NCBI GenBank assembly: GCA_036852015.1
Contig: JAANDG010000090.1
Span: forward strand, 124,001 to 188,000
Direction: 5' to 3'
Length of the DNA stretch: 64,000 nucleotides
Source: Pelodera strongyloides
Lineage: Eukaryota; Nematoda; Chromadorea; Rhabditida; Rhabditidae
In this document: piece after piece, positions 60,829 to 64,000 of the stretch
Layout: the number at the start of each line of letters is the position of its first letter
Position numbering within the stretch: the first letter of the stretch is position 1
The notes under the pieces: generated by a model
The model's database searches: none
What the model was told of the DNA's origin: nothing
What the model saw: the letters and a program-made list of their open reading frames with translations, nothing else
Made by a program: the position numbers and the translations under genes

Positions 60829-62358
60829 CTGTGCGATTGAAGCAAGAGACGATAACGATCCACCAACGACTCCCATAGGAGTTATGTGCTGAAAATTTTA
60901 AAGCAATTAAGTCTATGATTTGTTATGCATTTATCATACCTCTGATTTTGTTCGTCATACTATACTATGGTCTAGCATTATACTAATGCAACAAAAATAG
61001 TTGACTACTTGTAAATAAAAATAAATGTCCACAACTCGCCCTCATCAGCGAAAATTTTATTAAAATTATTGTAATTATTTGAATTTCGGCAAACTATAAA
61101 ACTATTAAAATCACCCACTTTATCAGAGAAAATCACAATTGGAGCCATCATAGTAGGTGGTCTTTTCTTTGGTTCAATTCCGTGTGATTCGTGAATTGGA
61201 AAAGAGGAAAGGCCATTGTTCCACATAAACCCCAGTTTTGAGGATCTTACGACGGACCCAAATCTGAATTTTTATAGTTATTAATTTACAATGCCTTTCA
61301 CCTTATTTTGAATCGAATGTTGAAGTTTTAACGTTTCAGACAGTTCTAGTTTTCGCTATTACATCTTCTGGCTTATTCGTAGCAACATGTGCATGTTGTA
61401 GTTTAGGACAACACCTCAAGCTTGAGTAATCAAGCATTTACAAATGAGCCTTCCCACCTTGAATTGAGTCCACTGGAAAGAGCTACCACGGTCCCGTCTT
61501 TGTCAACCACATTTATATGCGATAAAACATTAACTTTTGGCTGAAAACTTTCGGCTGTATGCGATAAAACATTAACTTACGGCTGAAAACCAAAATGCAA
61601 GTCATTACCTGTTCTATCGGTTTTCCATAGTAATCAGGCACTTTGACAAATTCGTTGATTTTGTTGGCAATTTTCGAAATGAATTCTTCTTTGTCCCATT
61701 TTCGTGTTTCATCGAGAGATTCAGGAAAGAATTTTGGATCGCCTTCAAATAAATGTCTATACTCTACGGACAATGCCTTTGCTCGATGTTGAGTGCTTTA
61801 CATTTACTCCGTAAACTATGAAAAAGGTTAATATTAATAGTTTTATGGTTAGCCGTTTTTACACTTTTATTTACAACCGAAATGTTACCTAATACTTGTG
61901 CAAGCGGGAAGGAGTGTTTCTGTGCTTCAAGAATAATGTGATAAAAGAAACCAGCACTTTCTGTGGATGAAGTATTGGTCTCTATGGCTTCTAAAATAGT
62001 CGTGATCGGAAGATTATGACAAACATCTAAATTACTCCATAATTTCTAAGATACCGATAATGAATACTCTAACCTAACCTAATGTAAGCACGGTGAGTTT
62101 CTATCTGGAACTTGCCGTATTTCGGCACACGACCTCTGAAGAACATACTACGCCCTGTTGAACAACCTTTGACAAAAGGAGCACGCGTATGAAAGATGCA
62201 ATACCACTTACTGTTTGCTATTTTAGCTATGACCGCCGACACCGCAGCCATACTTGGAGGTCCAGGTACCATTACAGTGAAATTGTTGAATTGATACTTC
62301 AGAGGGACTTCAGATTGAGAAACAAAGTTGACGAGATCACTTTTTTGAAGGAAGCCTC
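60829..62358 (-). CDS. Gamma-glutamyltransferase family protein, partial, probably non-catalytic
   Basis: Exons in transcription order: 62358-62212, 61990-61889, 61781-61609, 61540-61458, 61263-61119, 60889-60829 (last one less certain). All phases agree. The chain matches the middle and small-subunit part of GGT: GGFLQKSDLVNF ... FTVMVPGPPSMAAVSAVIAK; HIILEAQKHSF ... HLFEGDPKFFPES; YYGKPIEQ; LSHINVVDKDGTVVALSSGL; RFGSVVRSSKLGFMWNN; EPKKRPPTMMAPIVI. GGTs cleave gamma-glutamyl bonds after self-cleavage before a threonine in a T-[ST]-H motif. Here that threonine is leucine (VLSHI), and the Ser-Ser of the PLSSM motif is Thr-Met, so catalysis is unlikely. N-terminal exons lie beyond the LINE or outside the window. 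The C-terminal end after 60829 was not found. The 61781 acceptor (ATCGAG) is weak. Confidence 0.7.
61517..61591 (-). repeat. Tandem duplication across the GGT splice acceptor
   Basis: TATGCGATAAAACATTAACT followed by GGCTGAAAAC occurs at 61517-61546 and 61558-61591. On the minus strand each copy carries a TTTTCAG acceptor and the codons for VLSH, so the acceptor and first coding bases of the exon at 61540 are doubled. Confidence 0.75.
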
Positions 62359-62374
62359 CTGAATAAAACTATTC

Positions 62375-64000
62375 TTGAAATAATTAGACACTAAAAATGT
62401 AGACATTCTTTGTTTTGATCTTGTTGATAAGGAGCAAAAGTATAGATTTTTCCTTATTTATCGGCCGCCTAAAGTGTCGTTTCTCGAAACAAAAGATATG
62501 TGCAACATCATTTTGGAGTCCAAAAGACCAACAAACAATTATATCCTTGGCGACCTTAATCTGCCGAAATACAATTGGAATGCAATTAGGGCACCTAATG
62601 ACGCAATAGGAAAATTGATTTTTGATCTCCAGTTGCAATTAAATCTCAGCCAACTTGTTAAGGAGCCTACAAGAATTGCAAATAATGGCACCAGTGCTTT
62701 ACTTGATGTGGTATTAACTGACCATGAGCATTCAATTTGTGATATTAAGATCAATCCGCCCTTTGTCGACAGTGATCATCTTAGCGTTAACTTTTCGTTG
62801 GAAATAACTCCGGATCCCATACACGAACCAGTTAGCAACATTTATTTTGACTTCAAAAATTGCGACTACGATGCGATAAATAGGTGTTTGGCTAACTGCG
62901 ATTGGAGTTCACTTATCGATACTACGGTATCATCTTTGCAGCAAAATTATGACCTTTTTCTTGCCATTACTAATGACGTCATTCATCACTTTGTACCCAT
63001 ACGCCATAAAAAACCAAAATCTCCATTTGTGTTGCCAAAACGTGTATTAAACCTGAGAAAGTCCAAATTGGCATTATGGAAACAATCCCGTAGTAATCCC
63101 ACGCTCTTGAGTTCGTACAAACAGATTGACAAGGAATATAAAAAAGCTATGAAGGAGATAAGAAAAGAATTTGAGTTTAAATTATCCGAAACGGGCAACG
63201 TTACAAGTATCCATAAATTTGTTAGATATCGTATGAAACCTAAAGTAGAAATTCCCGTCCTTCGAAACAAAGACGGTTCCGCTTCATTCACGTCCTCTCA
63301 AAAAGCTAAATCCTTCGCCGAAGTCTTTTCCAGTGTTTTTGCAATTGATAATGGTAACATGCCACATCTCAAACAATTGTCCTGTATTGACCTTAATATA
63401 TCCTTTGATCCACATGTTGTAACTCAATATCTGTCAAAGCTGCCTTGCAAAGTCAATTTTAGTTTGGAAGGCATTAACCACTACTTTGAAGAAACATCAG
63501 TGGCTATTCCATATCTAGACTATTTTACAATCCTTTCACGCGGTGTTGTCCCAACCAATGGTCTGTTATTGCCCTATTCATAAAAACGTCAAATTCCTCA
63601 AAATATAGGCCAATCTCTTTAACCTCACCGGAATGCAGGGTAATGGAAAAAATGGTCTCTTTTCCATAAGAAACCAGTTTAGGCATAGAATAACAGATTA
63701 CCAGTTTGGTTTTTTGGCGAAACGCAGCTGCATTTCCCAACTTCTAGGTACTCATTCAGAATGGCAAGTTCTAGAACGGAACAAGAATCCGTTTGATGTA
63801 ATATACTTCGATTTTAAAAAAGCTTTTGACATGGTACCCCACCAAAAGCTGCTTTTAAAGCTCAAATCCTTTGGTCTTGATGCTTTAACATTGAAATGGA
63901 TCAAAGCATTTCTTCAAGGCAGGGTATCTTGCGTTAAAATAAAAAGTTCCTTCTCAGACAGTTTCCCTATAAATTCAGGTGTACCTCAGGGTTCGGTTTT
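62375..64000 (+). mobile_element. 5'-truncated, frameshifted non-LTR retrotransposon (LINE)
   Basis: From about 62388 a frame continues through 63583 with the C-terminal half of an AP-type endonuclease (FFLIYRPPKVSF, YILGDLNLPKYNW, DSDHLSVNFSL) and a basic linker. A reverse transcriptase follows in other frames: KYRPISLTSPECRVMEKM near 63600-63655, then, after another shift near 63668, FGFLAKRSCISQLL, VIYFDFKKAFDMVPHQKLLL and SGVPQGSV at the window edge. At least two frameshifts break it. The order and motifs fit CR1/jockey-type LINEs. The 5' part of the endonuclease is missing, as in target-primed insertions. It lies in the intron upstream of GGT exon 62358-62212, in the opposite orientation. 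Confidence 0.88.

Overview
This window is nuclear DNA of a nematode, most likely an intron-rich clade V (rhabditid-type) species. The evidence is many short introns with TTTCAG-type acceptors, acceptor-like sites just upstream of start codons (as in spliced-leader trans-splicing), moderately AT-rich sequence, and genes whose best recognisable relatives are CAND1, 3-hydroxyanthranilate dioxygenase, ABHD12, gamma-glutamyltransferase and a secreted Kunitz protein. I built the gene models by hand, by joining exons whose splice phases agree and whose translation matches the protein family. Families are recognised from memory, not from a search.

Layout. 1-111 (+): C-terminal end of an unidentified protein. 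1987-8869 (+): secreted two-Kunitz protein with a long Pro/Gln/Glu/Thr-rich tail and two alternative 3' ends. 9267-11574 (-): haao, converging on it. 13261-25568 (+): CAND1/can-1, 39 exons, with a SINE and a long perfect hairpin in its introns. 25569-32856: gene-poor, with two families of TTAA-flanked palindromic elements and a frameshifted gene relic (29215-29597, -). 32857-40697 (+): ABHD12-type lipase with a 4.6 kb first intron and an apparent one-base insertion in exon 7. 43386-44953 (-): four-TM membrane protein. 45137-46007: mariner-like non-autonomous element. 46024-55900: two head-to-tail satellite-bearing elements with identical ends. 58988-59343 (+): two-exon small protein with a C-terminal TM segment. 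59796-60332 (-): intronless ORF behind a TATA box. 60829-62358 (-): partial GGT-family gene that has lost its catalytic threonine, with a broken, 5'-truncated LINE (62375-64000, +) in the adjoining intron.

The host genes look like unrelated housekeeping or secreted-protein genes rather than a pathway. CAND1 exchanges cullin-RING substrate receptors, HAAO makes quinolinate precursor from kynurenine metabolites, ABHD12 hydrolyses lysophosphatidylserine-type lipids, and GGT family members act on gamma-glutamyl compounds (this one probably does not). The most unusual material is the repeat fraction: the tandem pair of satellite-carrying elements, the TTAA-flanked palindromes sitting back to back, and the SINE with a perfect 15-bp target duplication.
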